Source of the DNA: Paracoccaceae bacterium
GTDB lineage: Bacteria; Pseudomonadota; Alphaproteobacteria; Rhodobacterales; Rhodobacteraceae
NCBI GenBank assembly: GCA_022763485.1
Contig: JALEGX010000003.1
Coordinates: forward strand, 1 to 49,788
Direction: 5' to 3'
DNA length: 49,788 nucleotides
Part shown: positions 1 through 7,165 of the stretch, piece by piece
How the letters are laid out: each line of letters starts with the position of its first letter
Numbering within the stretch: the stretch's first letter is position 1
Program-made: the position numbers and the translations under genes
The notes under the pieces: model-generated
What the model saw: only the letters and a program-made list of their open reading frames with translations
Told to the model about the DNA's origin: nothing
The model's database searches: none

Positions 1-457
1 AACCGTTCCTGCCAACAATTTGCTGCTGAATTACTTGCTCAAGCCGGGCGCGCTGGCCTGGGCGGGTTTTCCGGATGTGGACCTGACCTTCCTTGGCCTG
101 ATCTCGTATATCGGCGTAATCGCGGCGATGGTGCAGATCCTGGAGATGATCCTCGATAAGTACTTCCCGCCGCTCTACAACGCGCTGGGGATCTTCCTGC
201 CGCTGATCACGGTGAACTGCGCCATTCTGGGCGGCTCGCTGTTCATGGTGGAACGTGACTATAACTTTGCCGAGGCGGCAACCTACGGTCTGTCCTCAGG
301 TTTCGGCTGGGCGCTGGCGATCACCGCGATGGCCGGGGTGCGCGAAAAGCTGAAGTATTCGGACATTCCCGAAGGGCTTCAGGGTCTTGGCATCACCTTC
401 ATCACCGCCGGTCTGATGGCTATGGCCTTCATGTCCTTCTCTGGCGTCAAACTCTGA
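1..457 (+). CDS. nqrE: Na+-translocating NADH:quinone reductase subunit E (partial, 5' end outside window)
   Basis: An integral membrane subunit of the Na+-NQR complex, which oxidises NADH, reduces quinone and pumps Na+. The reading frame is open from the left edge (first full codon at 2), so the N-terminal quarter or so is missing. A TTG at 20 is internal and not a start. The visible part matches NqrE: stretches such as [20 protein letters not shown] and [13 protein letters not shown], and the C-terminal ending MSFSGVKL. These are the hydrophobic helices and Fe-ligand Cys region (VNCAILGG) of the NqrD/E/RnfA/E family. The gene ends 13 bp before nqrF, so the two are the distal part of an nqr operon. 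Identification is secure; the start cannot be seen. Confidence 0.95.
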   Translation, partial: TVPANNLLLNYLLKPGALAWAGFPDVDLTFLGLISYIGVIAAMVQILEMILDKYFPPLYNALGIFLPLITVNCAILGGSLFMVERDYNFAEAATYGLSSGFGWALAITAMAGVREKLKYSDIPEGLQGLGITFITAGLMAMAFMSFSGVKL

Positions 458-470
458 GGCGATACGGATC

Positions 471-1694
471 ATGACAACATTCGCATTGGGAATTGTCCTG
501 TTCACGCTGATCGTGCTTGCGCTGGTGTCCATCATCATCGCGGCCCGCTCGAAGCTCGTGTCGACAGGCAACGTCAACATCAAGATCAACGGCGAAAAGA
601 CCATCTCGGTTCCCGCCGGTGGCAAGCTGCTGCAGACGCTGGCCGAACAGAAACTGTTCGTCCCCTCCGCCTGCGGTGGCGGCGGCACCTGCGCACAGTG
701 CCGGGTCAAGGTCCATGCGGGCGGCGGGTCCATCCTGCCGACCGAGGAAAGCCACATCACCAAGCGTGAAGCCGCCTGTGGTGACCGCCTGTCCTGTCAG
801 GTGGCCGTCAAGCAGGACATGGAAATCGAAGTCCCCGAAGAGGTCTTCGGCGTCAAGAAGTGGGAATGCACCGTTCGCTCGAACGAGAACGTGGCAACCT
901 TCATCAAGGCGCTGGTGCTGGACCTGCCCGAAGGGGAAGACGTGAACTTCCGTGCCGGTGGCTACATCCAGATCGAAGCGCCGGCCCACCAGGTCAAATA
1001 CACCGATTTCGACGTTCAGGAAGAATACCGGGAAGACTGGGACAAGTTCAATCTGTGGAAGTATGAGTCGGTGGTCACGGAACCCGTGGAACGCGCCTAC
1101 TCGATGGCCAACTACCCCGACGAAAAGGGCATGATCATGCTCAACGTCCGGGTTGCCACGCCGCCCCCGGGCAGCGAAGGCATCGCGCCGGGTCAGATGT
1201 CGTCCTTCATCTTCAACCTGAAGCCGGGTGACAAGGTGACCATCTCTGGTCCGTTCGGCGAATTCTTCGCCCGCGAGACCGAAAAAGAGATGGTGTTCAT
1301 CGGTGGTGGTGCGGGCATGGCGCCCATGCGCAGCCACATCTTCGACCAGCTGAAGCGCCTGAAGAACAAGGATCGCAAGATCAGCTTCTGGTACGGTGCC
1401 CGCTCCAAGCGTGAGATGTTCTTTGTCGAGGACTTCGACCAGCTGGCAGCAGAGTTCCCGAACTTTGAATGGCATGTCGCCCTGTCGGACGCCCTGCCCG
1501 AGGACGAATGGACCGGCTACACCGGCTTCATTCACAACGTCCTGTTCGAGGAATACCTCAAGAACCACCCTGCCCCGGAAGACTGCGAATTCTACATGTG
1601 TGGTCCGCCGATCATGAACCAATCGGTGATCAACATGCTGCTGGATCTGGGCGTGGACCGCGAGGACATCATGCTGGACGATTTCGGCGGCTGA
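471..1694 (+). CDS. nqrF: Na+-translocating NADH:quinone reductase subunit F (NADH-oxidising subunit)
   Basis: The electron-input subunit of Na+-NQR, which takes hydride from NADH onto FAD and passes electrons to a 2Fe-2S centre. The protein has 407 residues, the usual length. It has one N-terminal membrane anchor (about residues 4-25), then a plant-type ferredoxin domain with cluster ligands at Cys68, Cys74, Cys77 and Cys109 ([10 protein letters not shown] then C). A ferredoxin-reductase module follows, with the FAD motif RAYSMANY, the NAD site motif [10 protein letters not shown] and the C-terminal CGPP element. It is the last gene of the nqr operon: a strong hairpin follows and the next gene has its own promoter. 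No nqrM maturation gene follows it here. Confidence 0.97.
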   Translation: MTTFALGIVLFTLIVLALVSIIIAARSKLVSTGNVNIKINGEKTISVPAGGKLLQTLAEQKLFVPSACGGGGTCAQCRVKVHAGGGSILPTEESHITKREAACGDRLSCQVAVKQDMEIEVPEEVFGVKKWECTVRSNENVATFIKALVLDLPEGEDVNFRAGGYIQIEAPAHQVKYTDFDVQEEYREDWDKFNLWKYESVVTEPVERAYSMANYPDEKGMIMLNVRVATPPPGSEGIAPGQMSSFIFNLKPGDKVTISGPFGEFFARETEKEMVFIGGGAGMAPMRSHIFDQLKRLKNKDRKISFWYGARSKREMFFVEDFDQLAAEFPNFEWHVALSDALPEDEWTGYTGFIHNVLFEEYLKNHPAPEDCEFYMCGPPIMNQSVINMLLDLGVDREDIMLDDFGG

Positions 1695-1709
1695 TCCCCC
1701 GGATTTTCA

Positions 1710-1725
1710 GCGGGCCCCGGCCCGC
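1710..1725. repeat. GC-rich inverted repeat downstream of nqrF
   Basis: GCGGGCC at 1710-1716 and GGCCCGC at 1719-1725 form a 7-bp stem with only two bases between the arms, so the innermost pairs would open. No T-run follows. It precedes the canonical terminator at 1741 and may help stabilise the nqr mRNA 3' end. Confidence 0.4.
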
Positions 1726-1740
1726 CTCACAAAGCTCTGA

Positions 1741-1772
1741 CGCGAAACCTGCACCCCGGGTTTCGCGTTTTT
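1741..1772 (+). terminator. Rho-independent terminator of the nqr operon
   Basis: The arms CGCGAAACC (1741-1749) and GGTTTCGCG (1759-1767) form a perfect 9-bp stem with a 9-nt loop. Five T residues follow directly (1768-1772). It lies 47 bp after the nqrF stop codon and just before the putative prfC promoter. Confidence 0.85.
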
Positions 1773-1788
1773 CGTTTCCGCGTTTTCC

Positions 1789-1817
1789 TTGCCTATTTTT
1801 CATCCCGGACATATACG
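1789..1817 (+). promoter_or_regulatory. Putative sigma70-type promoter for prfC, leaderless geometry
   Basis: TTGCCT (1789-1794) and TATACG (1812-1817) are separated by 17 bp. Exactly seven bases lie between the -10 element and the ATG at 1825, so transcription should start at or next to the start codon. No Shine-Dalgarno sequence lies upstream of that ATG. The moaA promoter has the same geometry. Confidence 0.5.
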
Positions 1818-1824
1818 CGCGACT

Positions 1825-3432
1825 ATGTTGGATAGCTCTCAGAACCGCCCCGAATTGCCGCCCGAGATTGCGCGCCGTCGCACCTTCGCGATCATTTCGC
1901 ACCCGGACGCGGGCAAGACCACTTTGACTGAAAAGTTCCTGTTGTACGGGGGTGCCATCCAGATGGCCGGACAGGTGCGGGCCAAGGGCGAAGCGCGGCG
2001 TACGCGCTCGGACTTCATGCAGATGGAAAAGGACCGCGGGATCTCTGTTTCCGCTTCGGCGATGTCCTTTGACTTCGGCAATTTCCGGTTCAACCTTGTC
2101 GACACGCCCGGCCACTCGGACTTCTCGGAAGACACCTATCGCACGCTGACGGCGGTTGACGCGGCGGTCATGGTGATCGACGGGGCAAAGGGTGTGGAAA
2201 GCCAGACCCAGAAGCTGTTCGAAGTCTGCCGTCTGCGCGACCTACCGATCCTGACGTTCTGCAACAAGATGGACCGCGAAAGCCGGGATGTGTTCGAGAT
2301 CATCGACGAGATCCAGGAGATGCTGGCCATCGACGTGACCCCGGCCAGCTGGCCGATCGGTCAGGGTCGCGACTTCCTGGGCTGTTACGACATCCTGCGC
2401 GACCGTCTAGAGCTGATGGACCGGGCCGATCGCAACAAGATCGCCGAGAGCATCGAGATCAACGGCCTAGACGATCCCAAGCTGGCCGAACACGTGCCCG
2501 AGCACCTGTTGGAGCAATTGCTGGAAGAGCTGGAAATGGCGCGCGAGCTGTTGCCCGCGCTGGATCCGCAGGCGGTTCTGGAAGGTCATATGACCCCGAT
2601 CTGGTTCGGCTCCGCCATCAACTCGTTCGGCGTGAAGGAACTGATGGACGGGATCGGCGCCTATGGCCCGCAACCGCAGGTCCAATCGGCGCAACCGCGT
2701 GAAATTGCGCCCGAAGAAAAGAAGGTGTCGGGTTTCGTGTTCAAGGTTCAGGCCAACATGGACCCCAAACACCGCGACCGCGTGGCCTTTGTGCGCATGG
2801 CCTCGGGCCACTTCAAGCGCGGCATGAAGCTGACCCATGTGCGTTCGAAGAAGCCGATGGCCATCTCCAACCCGGTGCTGTTTCTGGCGTCAGACCGGGA
2901 ACTGGCCGAAGAAGCCTGGGCCGGTGACATCATCGGCATCCCGAACCACGGGCAACTGCGCATCGGCGACACGCTGACCGAAGGCGAAGCGCTGCGCGTG
3001 ACCGGCATCCCGTCCTTTGCGCCGGAACTGCTGCAGGGCGTGCGCGCAGGCGATCCGATGAAAGCCAAGCACTTGGAAAAGGCGCTGATGCAATTCGCCG
3101 AAGAAGGCGCGGCCAAGGTCTTCAAACCGTCCATCGGTTCGGGCTTTGTGGTGGGCGTTGTCGGCCAGCTGCAATTCGAAGTTCTGGCCAGCCGGATTGA
3201 AATGGAATACGGCCTGCCCGTGCGCTTTGAACCCTCGCAGTTCACCTCGGCCCGCTGGGTCAGTGGGGACAAGCAGGCGGTGGACAAGTTCGTCAACGCC
3301 AACAAGCAGCACATCAGCCACGACCATGACGGTGACATCGTCTACCTGACGCGCCTGCAATGGGACATCGACCGCGTTGTGCGCGACTTCCCGGACGTTA
3401 CGCTGAGCGCGACCAAAGAAATGATGGTCTGA
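1825..3432 (+). CDS. prfC: Peptide chain release factor 3
   Basis: A cytosolic GTPase that recycles RF1 and RF2 from the ribosome after peptide release. With the ATG at 1825 it has 535 residues, matching RF3. The G domain shows the P-loop SHPDAGKT (25-32), DTPGHSDF (93-100) and NKMD (147-150). Domains 2 and 3 follow, including VVGQLQFEVL near the C terminus. A longer frame opens at TTG 1789, but those bases form the likely -35 element and the extra residues look non-coding, so I chose the ATG at 1825. There is no Shine-Dalgarno sequence, and the promoter spacing suggests a leaderless mRNA. Confidence 0.95.
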   Translation: MLDSSQNRPELPPEIARRRTFAIISHPDAGKTTLTEKFLLYGGAIQMAGQVRAKGEARRTRSDFMQMEKDRGISVSASAMSFDFGNFRFNLVDTPGHSDFSEDTYRTLTAVDAAVMVIDGAKGVESQTQKLFEVCRLRDLPILTFCNKMDRESRDVFEIIDEIQEMLAIDVTPASWPIGQGRDFLGCYDILRDRLELMDRADRNKIAESIEINGLDDPKLAEHVPEHLLEQLLEELEMARELLPALDPQAVLEGHMTPIWFGSAINSFGVKELMDGIGAYGPQPQVQSAQPREIAPEEKKVSGFVFKVQANMDPKHRDRVAFVRMASGHFKRGMKLTHVRSKKPMAISNPVLFLASDRELAEEAWAGDIIGIPNHGQLRIGDTLTEGEALRVTGIPSFAPELLQGVRAGDPMKAKHLEKALMQFAEEGAAKVFKPSIGSGFVVGVVGQLQFEVLASRIEMEYGLPVRFEPSQFTSARWVSGDKQAVDKFVNANKQHISHDHDGDIVYLTRLQWDIDRVVRDFPDVTLSATKEMMV

Positions 3433-3461
3433 TCACCGAAAACCCGTAAGTTGAACCTGCA

Positions 3462-4211
3462 ATGGATATTGAAGACACGATTTATCCCGGTGGGTTCTTC
3501 TCCCTGATGCAGGCACTGGAACGCAAGGAGCCCCCGTATGAGGGGGCTCTGGACGTTCTGCCGGACGCACAGGCCGATCTGTCGGTCCTGCGTGACACCC
3601 TGTTGTCCCAAGACCTGCCCCGCGTCGAGAAGGCCCATCGCTGTGACGCGGCGGGCAAGATGGCGGAATACGGGCACGAGTTCCGCGGCCGCAGCCGGTT
3701 GCTGGCCATACACGCCATGTGCATTGCCGTCTTGCGCCGCCATCCCGCCCCCCCTGAAGCCGTGCAGCTTTTCCTCAGGCTCTGGCGCGAAGAGGGCCGC
3801 TTTCTGGCCTCTGAGCTGCCGGTGCGGTGGCTGATTTCGGCCGCCACCACCTTTGCCGATCATGGTGAAACCTTCGACCAGCGCAGCGGCGGCATGGGGC
3901 TGTCGATGCTTTATGACCTGATCAAGCTGCATGACACCGAACGCCGGATTTCCGGCCGCCCCAATGATCACGCCTTTGCCCGCCTCAAGAAACGGGACAC
4001 CAATCACCCGCTGGCCTTTGACATGGTGCCCTATTCGCTGGAGCACGGGGATCTGGACCGCAACATGCTGGCACGGCTCTGGCGGCTGGCAGAGAGGGAC
4101 GACGTGCTGCAACCGCTGGGGTTCCGTATGCTCCGTCTGGTGATGCACGACCGGCGCACCGTTTTCGCCCGGATGCAGCGCTACAAACCGCGGAGAACAC
4201 CAGATGAATGA
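3462..4211 (+). CDS. Hypothetical protein coupled to a glycosyltransferase
   Basis: A 249-residue soluble protein that I cannot assign to a family. It is mostly helical in appearance and rich in Arg and Leu (for example CIAVLRRHP, RLWRLAERDD). It has no signal peptide, membrane segment or obvious catalytic motif. It starts at ATG 3462, 29 bp after prfC. Its last 8 bases overlap the start of the glycosyltransferase gene, so the two are probably translationally coupled and may act in the same glycan pathway; that link is inference. Codon usage resembles the neighbours, and the frame is clean over its whole length. Confidence 0.75.
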   Translation: MDIEDTIYPGGFFSLMQALERKEPPYEGALDVLPDAQADLSVLRDTLLSQDLPRVEKAHRCDAAGKMAEYGHEFRGRSRLLAIHAMCIAVLRRHPAPPEAVQLFLRLWREEGRFLASELPVRWLISAATTFADHGETFDQRSGGMGLSMLYDLIKLHDTERRISGRPNDHAFARLKKRDTNHPLAFDMVPYSLEHGDLDRNMLARLWRLAERDDVLQPLGFRMLRLVMHDRRTVFARMQRYKPRRTPDE

Positions 4212-5166
4212 GCCCGCCCTTGCCCGCTGGGGTCTGGTGTCGACCATCAAGGCGCCCGCTGCCGACATTCTGGCCTTCGCCGCCTATCATCTGGAGCGCG
4301 GGGCACACCGGCTGTACCTCTATCTGGACGAACCGAACCCGGACGCCCAGCCGCATCTAAAAGCCCACCCGAAGATCCGCGTGACCGACTGCGATGCAAC
4401 CTATTGGAAGCGTCACCACAACAAACGCCCGGACATGCACCAGCCCCGCCAGACCCTGAACGCATCGCACGCCTATCGCCGCAAGGCCGATGTGGACTGG
4501 CTCATTCATATGGATGTGGATGAATTCCTGTGGAGCGACAGGCCCCTGGACGCTGTGCTGGCAGAGCTTGCACCCGATGCGCTATGTGCCCGGGTACGCC
4601 CGATCGAGGCCCTTTCGGGCGACGGCGGAGCCTACAAGGGGTTCATCCGCAATGCCCGTCAGCGCGACACGATTGTCCGGCGGATCTACCCCACCTTCGG
4701 GCAATATGTAAAAGCGGGCTTCCTGAGCCACGTTGCCGGCAAGCTTTTCGTCCGGACCGGTCTGGGCCCTCTGACCTTCAAGATCCACAACATCTATCGC
4801 GAGGATGAGGAAAACCCCGGTCAGGTGGAACTGGACACCGTGGACCTGTGCCATCGGCATGCTGGCGAGTGGCAGGATTGGCTGTCCCACTACCGGTATC
4901 GCCTGCAAAAGGGATCCTATCGACCGGGCCTTGCCCCATCAAAGCCGCGGGACAAGGGCGGGCTCAGCATGCACGAGCTTTTGTCCGCCATCGAAGCAGA
5001 AGATGGTGAGGCCGGGCTGCGGGCCTTCTATGATGAGCTGTGCGCCGACTCACCCCAATTGCGCGAACGGCTGGACCATGAAGGCCTGTTGCGCCTGCGT
5101 GACCTGAACTTGACCCACCTGAGAGCGAAACACTTCCCCGAGTTCACGGATATTGTTGCCAGATAG
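4204..5166 (+). CDS. Glycosyltransferase family 2-type protein (Glyco_tranf_2_4-like)
   Basis: A 320-residue predicted cytosolic glycosyltransferase. The N-terminal part resembles the Glyco_tranf_2_4 fold: it begins with a strand ending in ISTIKAP-like sequence (here LVSTIKAPAADILAF), and the metal/nucleotide-sugar motif lies at HMDVDEFLW, with DVDEF at residues 104-108. The middle contains KAGFLSHVAGKLFVRTG, typical of the acceptor side of this family, and FKIHNIYRE follows. The start ATG at 4204 overlaps the upstream gene by 8 bp. The donor sugar and acceptor cannot be read from the sequence. Confidence 0.85.
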   Translation: MNEPALARWGLVSTIKAPAADILAFAAYHLERGAHRLYLYLDEPNPDAQPHLKAHPKIRVTDCDATYWKRHHNKRPDMHQPRQTLNASHAYRRKADVDWLIHMDVDEFLWSDRPLDAVLAELAPDALCARVRPIEALSGDGGAYKGFIRNARQRDTIVRRIYPTFGQYVKAGFLSHVAGKLFVRTGLGPLTFKIHNIYREDEENPGQVELDTVDLCHRHAGEWQDWLSHYRYRLQKGSYRPGLAPSKPRDKGGLSMHELLSAIEAEDGEAGLRAFYDELCADSPQLRERLDHEGLLRLRDLNLTHLRAKHFPEFTDIVAR

Positions 5167-5206
5167 GCAACAGTATTGCCCTATTTGCCTGCGACAGTGA
5201 CTTCAT

Positions 5207-5235
5207 TTGACGGCGCAGTGCAACTTTGCTATCTC
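5207..5235 (+). promoter_or_regulatory. Putative promoter of the DEAD-box helicase gene
   Basis: TTGACG (5207-5212) and TATCTC (5230-5235) are separated by 17 bp. The -35 element is a near-consensus match and the -10 element is weaker. The start site would fall near 5242, leaving a leader of roughly 90 nt before the ATG at 5335. Confidence 0.45.
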
Positions 5236-5251
5236 CGCCCCGAGCCAGATT

Positions 5252-5280
5252 GTGCAGTCTGCACAGGGTCATCCGGACCC
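5252..5280 (+). promoter_or_regulatory. Two adjacent inverted repeats in the helicase 5' leader
   Basis: GTGCAG-T-CTGCAC (5252-5264) is a perfect 6-bp palindrome around one base. GGGTC-ATCCG-GACCC (5266-5280) is a 5-bp stem with a 5-nt loop. Both lie in the inferred untranslated leader, upstream of the start codon by 55 to 83 bases. The first could be a protein operator and the second an RNA hairpin; the sequence alone does not decide. Confidence 0.4.
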
Positions 5281-5334
5281 GGCTCCCTCCAGATGCGCGG
5301 GCCAGGTCAAAGTGTCCGCATGACGCGGAAACAC

Positions 5335-6699
5335 ATGACGAAATTCTCTGATCTGAATCTGAACCCCAAGGTTCTCAAAGCCATCGACGAAGCCGGTTAT
5401 GAAACGCCGACCCCTATTCAGGCGGGTGCGATTCCCTCTGCCCTGGAAGGCAAGGACGTGCTGGGCATTGCCCAGACCGGAACCGGTAAAACGGCCAGCT
5501 TCACGCTGCCGATGATCACGCTTCTGGCGCGGGGACGTGCGCGTGCGCGCATGCCGCGCTCGCTGGTGCTCTGCCCCACGCGTGAGCTGGCAGCACAGGT
5601 GGCCGAAAACTTCGACACCTATACAAAACACCTGAAACTGACCAAGGCACTGCTGATCGGTGGTGTCTCGTTCAAGGAGCAGGATGCCCTGATCGACCGC
5701 GGCGTCGACGTGCTGATCGCGACCCCGGGCCGCCTACTGGACCACTTCGAACGTGGCAAGCTGCTGCTGACCGGCGTGCAGATTATGGTGGTGGACGAAG
5801 CCGACCGGATGCTGGACATGGGGTTCATCCCCGACATCGAGCGCATCTTCTCTTTGACGCCCTTCACCCGTCAGACCCTGTTCTTCTCCGCCACCATGGC
5901 GCCCGAGATCGAGCGGATCACCAACACCTTCCTGTCGGCCCCGGCCCGGATCGAGGTTGCCCGTCAGGCCACCGCCTCGGAAACCATCGAACAGGGTGTG
6001 GTGATGTTCAAAGCCTCGCGCCGGGACCGTGAGGCCAGCGAGAAGCGCAAAGTGCTGCGCGCGCTGATTGATGCCGAAGGTGACAAATGCACCAACGCCA
6101 TCATCTTCTGCAACCGCAAGACGGATGTGGATATCTGCGCCAAGTCGCTGAAAAAATACGGCTATAACGCCGCGCCCATCCACGGGGATCTGGACCAGTC
6201 GCAGCGCATGCGCACTCTGGACGGCTTCCGCGACGGTGAAATCCGCCTGCTGGTTGCCTCGGACGTGGCGGCACGTGGCCTGGACATTCCTAGCGTCAGC
6301 CATGTGTTCAACTTCGACGTTCCCGGACATGCCGAAGACTATGTTCACCGGATCGGCCGCACCGGTCGTGCCGGACGGGAAGGCAAAGCCTTCACCATCT
6401 GTACCGGACGCGATGAGAAGGCCTTTGACGCTGTTGAAACCCTGATCCAGAAACAGATCACCCGGGTCGAAAATCCGGTCAAACCAGTCAAGCCGGTCAA
6501 GCCGGCGAAACCTGAAAAACAGGTTGCCGACAACGAACAAACCCCGCCCGAGAAGAAGCAGCGCGCCCCGCGCAGCGAAAACAAATCCTCCGGGCGCCAG
6601 TCGCGCGCTGGCCGTGGCGGCGACAACACTGTTGTGGGCATGGGCGATCACCTGCCCAGCTTCATCGCGCTGAGCTTCGAAGAGCGCCGCGCGGGCTGA
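5335..6699 (+). CDS. DEAD-box ATP-dependent RNA helicase (RhlE-like)
   Basis: An ATP-driven RNA-unwinding enzyme for ribosome assembly or mRNA turnover, 454 residues from the ATG at 5335. All family motifs are present: the Q motif GYETPTPIQ (21-29), AQTGTGKT (46-53), PTRELA (81-86), DEAD (154-157), SAT (185-187), ARGLDIP (313-319) and HRIGRTGR (338-345). The C-terminal tail is basic, with a short VKP repeat (from about 382) and an Arg/Gly/Ser-rich stretch, as expected for an RNA-binding extension. In-frame sequence upstream of 5335 lacks coding character and covers the promoter. The ATG at 5322 is an alternative start. It is monocistronic, with its own terminator. Confidence 0.93.
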   Translation: MTKFSDLNLNPKVLKAIDEAGYETPTPIQAGAIPSALEGKDVLGIAQTGTGKTASFTLPMITLLARGRARARMPRSLVLCPTRELAAQVAENFDTYTKHLKLTKALLIGGVSFKEQDALIDRGVDVLIATPGRLLDHFERGKLLLTGVQIMVVDEADRMLDMGFIPDIERIFSLTPFTRQTLFFSATMAPEIERITNTFLSAPARIEVARQATASETIEQGVVMFKASRRDREASEKRKVLRALIDAEGDKCTNAIIFCNRKTDVDICAKSLKKYGYNAAPIHGDLDQSQRMRTLDGFRDGEIRLLVASDVAARGLDIPSVSHVFNFDVPGHAEDYVHRIGRTGRAGREGKAFTICTGRDEKAFDAVETLIQKQITRVENPVKPVKPVKPAKPEKQVADNEQTPPEKKQRAPRSENKSSGRQSRAGRGGDNTVVGMGDHLPSFIALSFEERRAG

Positions 6700-6729
6700 G
6701 GACAGCCCCCAATCTTCACACGTGATTTT

Positions 6730-6759
6730 CGCGCTCCGGTTCCCACCGGGGCGCGTTTT
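6730..6759 (+). terminator. Rho-independent terminator of the helicase gene
   Basis: CGCGCTCCGGT (6730-6740) pairs with ACCGGGGCGCG (6745-6755) over 11 bp, with one T-G pair and a 4-nt loop. TTTT follows at 6756-6759. It sits 30 bp after the helicase stop codon. Confidence 0.85.
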
Positions 6760-6886
6760 GATTCAGGCATATGACACCCACTATGCAATTTCGGTATATC
6801 GGGTCTGCCGTATTGTCCGATGTGTTTGTAAGCGGCTGGGTCTAAAGGACCGATAACAGACACTTATCCGCGACAAAGGCGAAACG

Positions 6887-7066
6887 ATGACCCAGTTCGA
6901 CCTGCCTGTCCTGTCCCAGGACGAAATCCGTGACATCCAGAACCGCGCATCTCAGATGCGGGGTGAAGCCATGGCAAAAGCCCTGCGCCACCTGTTCCTG
7001 GGCCTGGCCCATGCACCGGCACGCCTGATTTCGGTTCCGACCTGCGCCCGCCCGCTGCGATCCTGA
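6887..7066 (+). CDS. Small hypothetical protein (59 residues)
   Basis: A short frame beginning ATG 6887 and ending TGA 7064-7066. The upstream bases include AAAGGCG about 6 nt before the ATG, a plausible ribosome site. The peptide starts MTQFDLPVLSQDEIRDI and continues with a helix-like, basic segment including SQMRGEAMAKALRHL, then a basic C terminus. It resembles the short Arg-rich proteins common in Rhodobacteraceae with a similar MR.EA...LR pattern, but I cannot name the family. It lies between two terminators or hairpin regions, so it should be transcribed separately. No clear promoter was identified. Confidence 0.55.
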   Translation: MTQFDLPVLSQDEIRDIQNRASQMRGEAMAKALRHLFLGLAHAPARLISVPTCARPLRS

Positions 7067-7077
7067 TCGGAAGCTCT

Positions 7078-7151
7078 GGCCCCTCCGGGGGCCAACGCGA
7101 CCTGCTTCAAAGGTCGCTGACAGGAAATGAGCGTGGGCGGCATCGCCGCCC
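7078..7151. repeat. Three consecutive hairpins between convergent genes
   Basis: There are three perfect stems. GGCCCC/GGGGCC occupies 7078-7093 with a 4-nt loop. GCGACC/GGTCGC occupies 7097-7117 with a 9-nt loop. GGGCGGC/GCCGCCC occupies 7135-7151 with a 3-nt loop. None is followed by a T-run on either strand. They fill the space between the 59-residue ORF and the 3' end of rnj and may stabilise or end both transcripts. Confidence 0.45.
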
Positions 7152-7165
7152 TGCCCTGCCCTGCC

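Noticed and set aside
447..1622. Minus-strand frame opposite nqrF (391 residues)
   Set aside because: nqrF on the + strand is certain; the reverse frame is a GC-driven artefact.
1774..1827. An nqrM gene after nqrF
   Set aside because: The gap to prfC is about 130 bp and occupied by a terminator and promoter; no frame of the expected size exists. The gene may be elsewhere.
6470..6510. Short tandem repeat in the helicase C-terminal tail
   Set aside because: The repeats of about 9 bp only encode a VKP pattern in the basic tail, common in such helicases, and are not an independent element.
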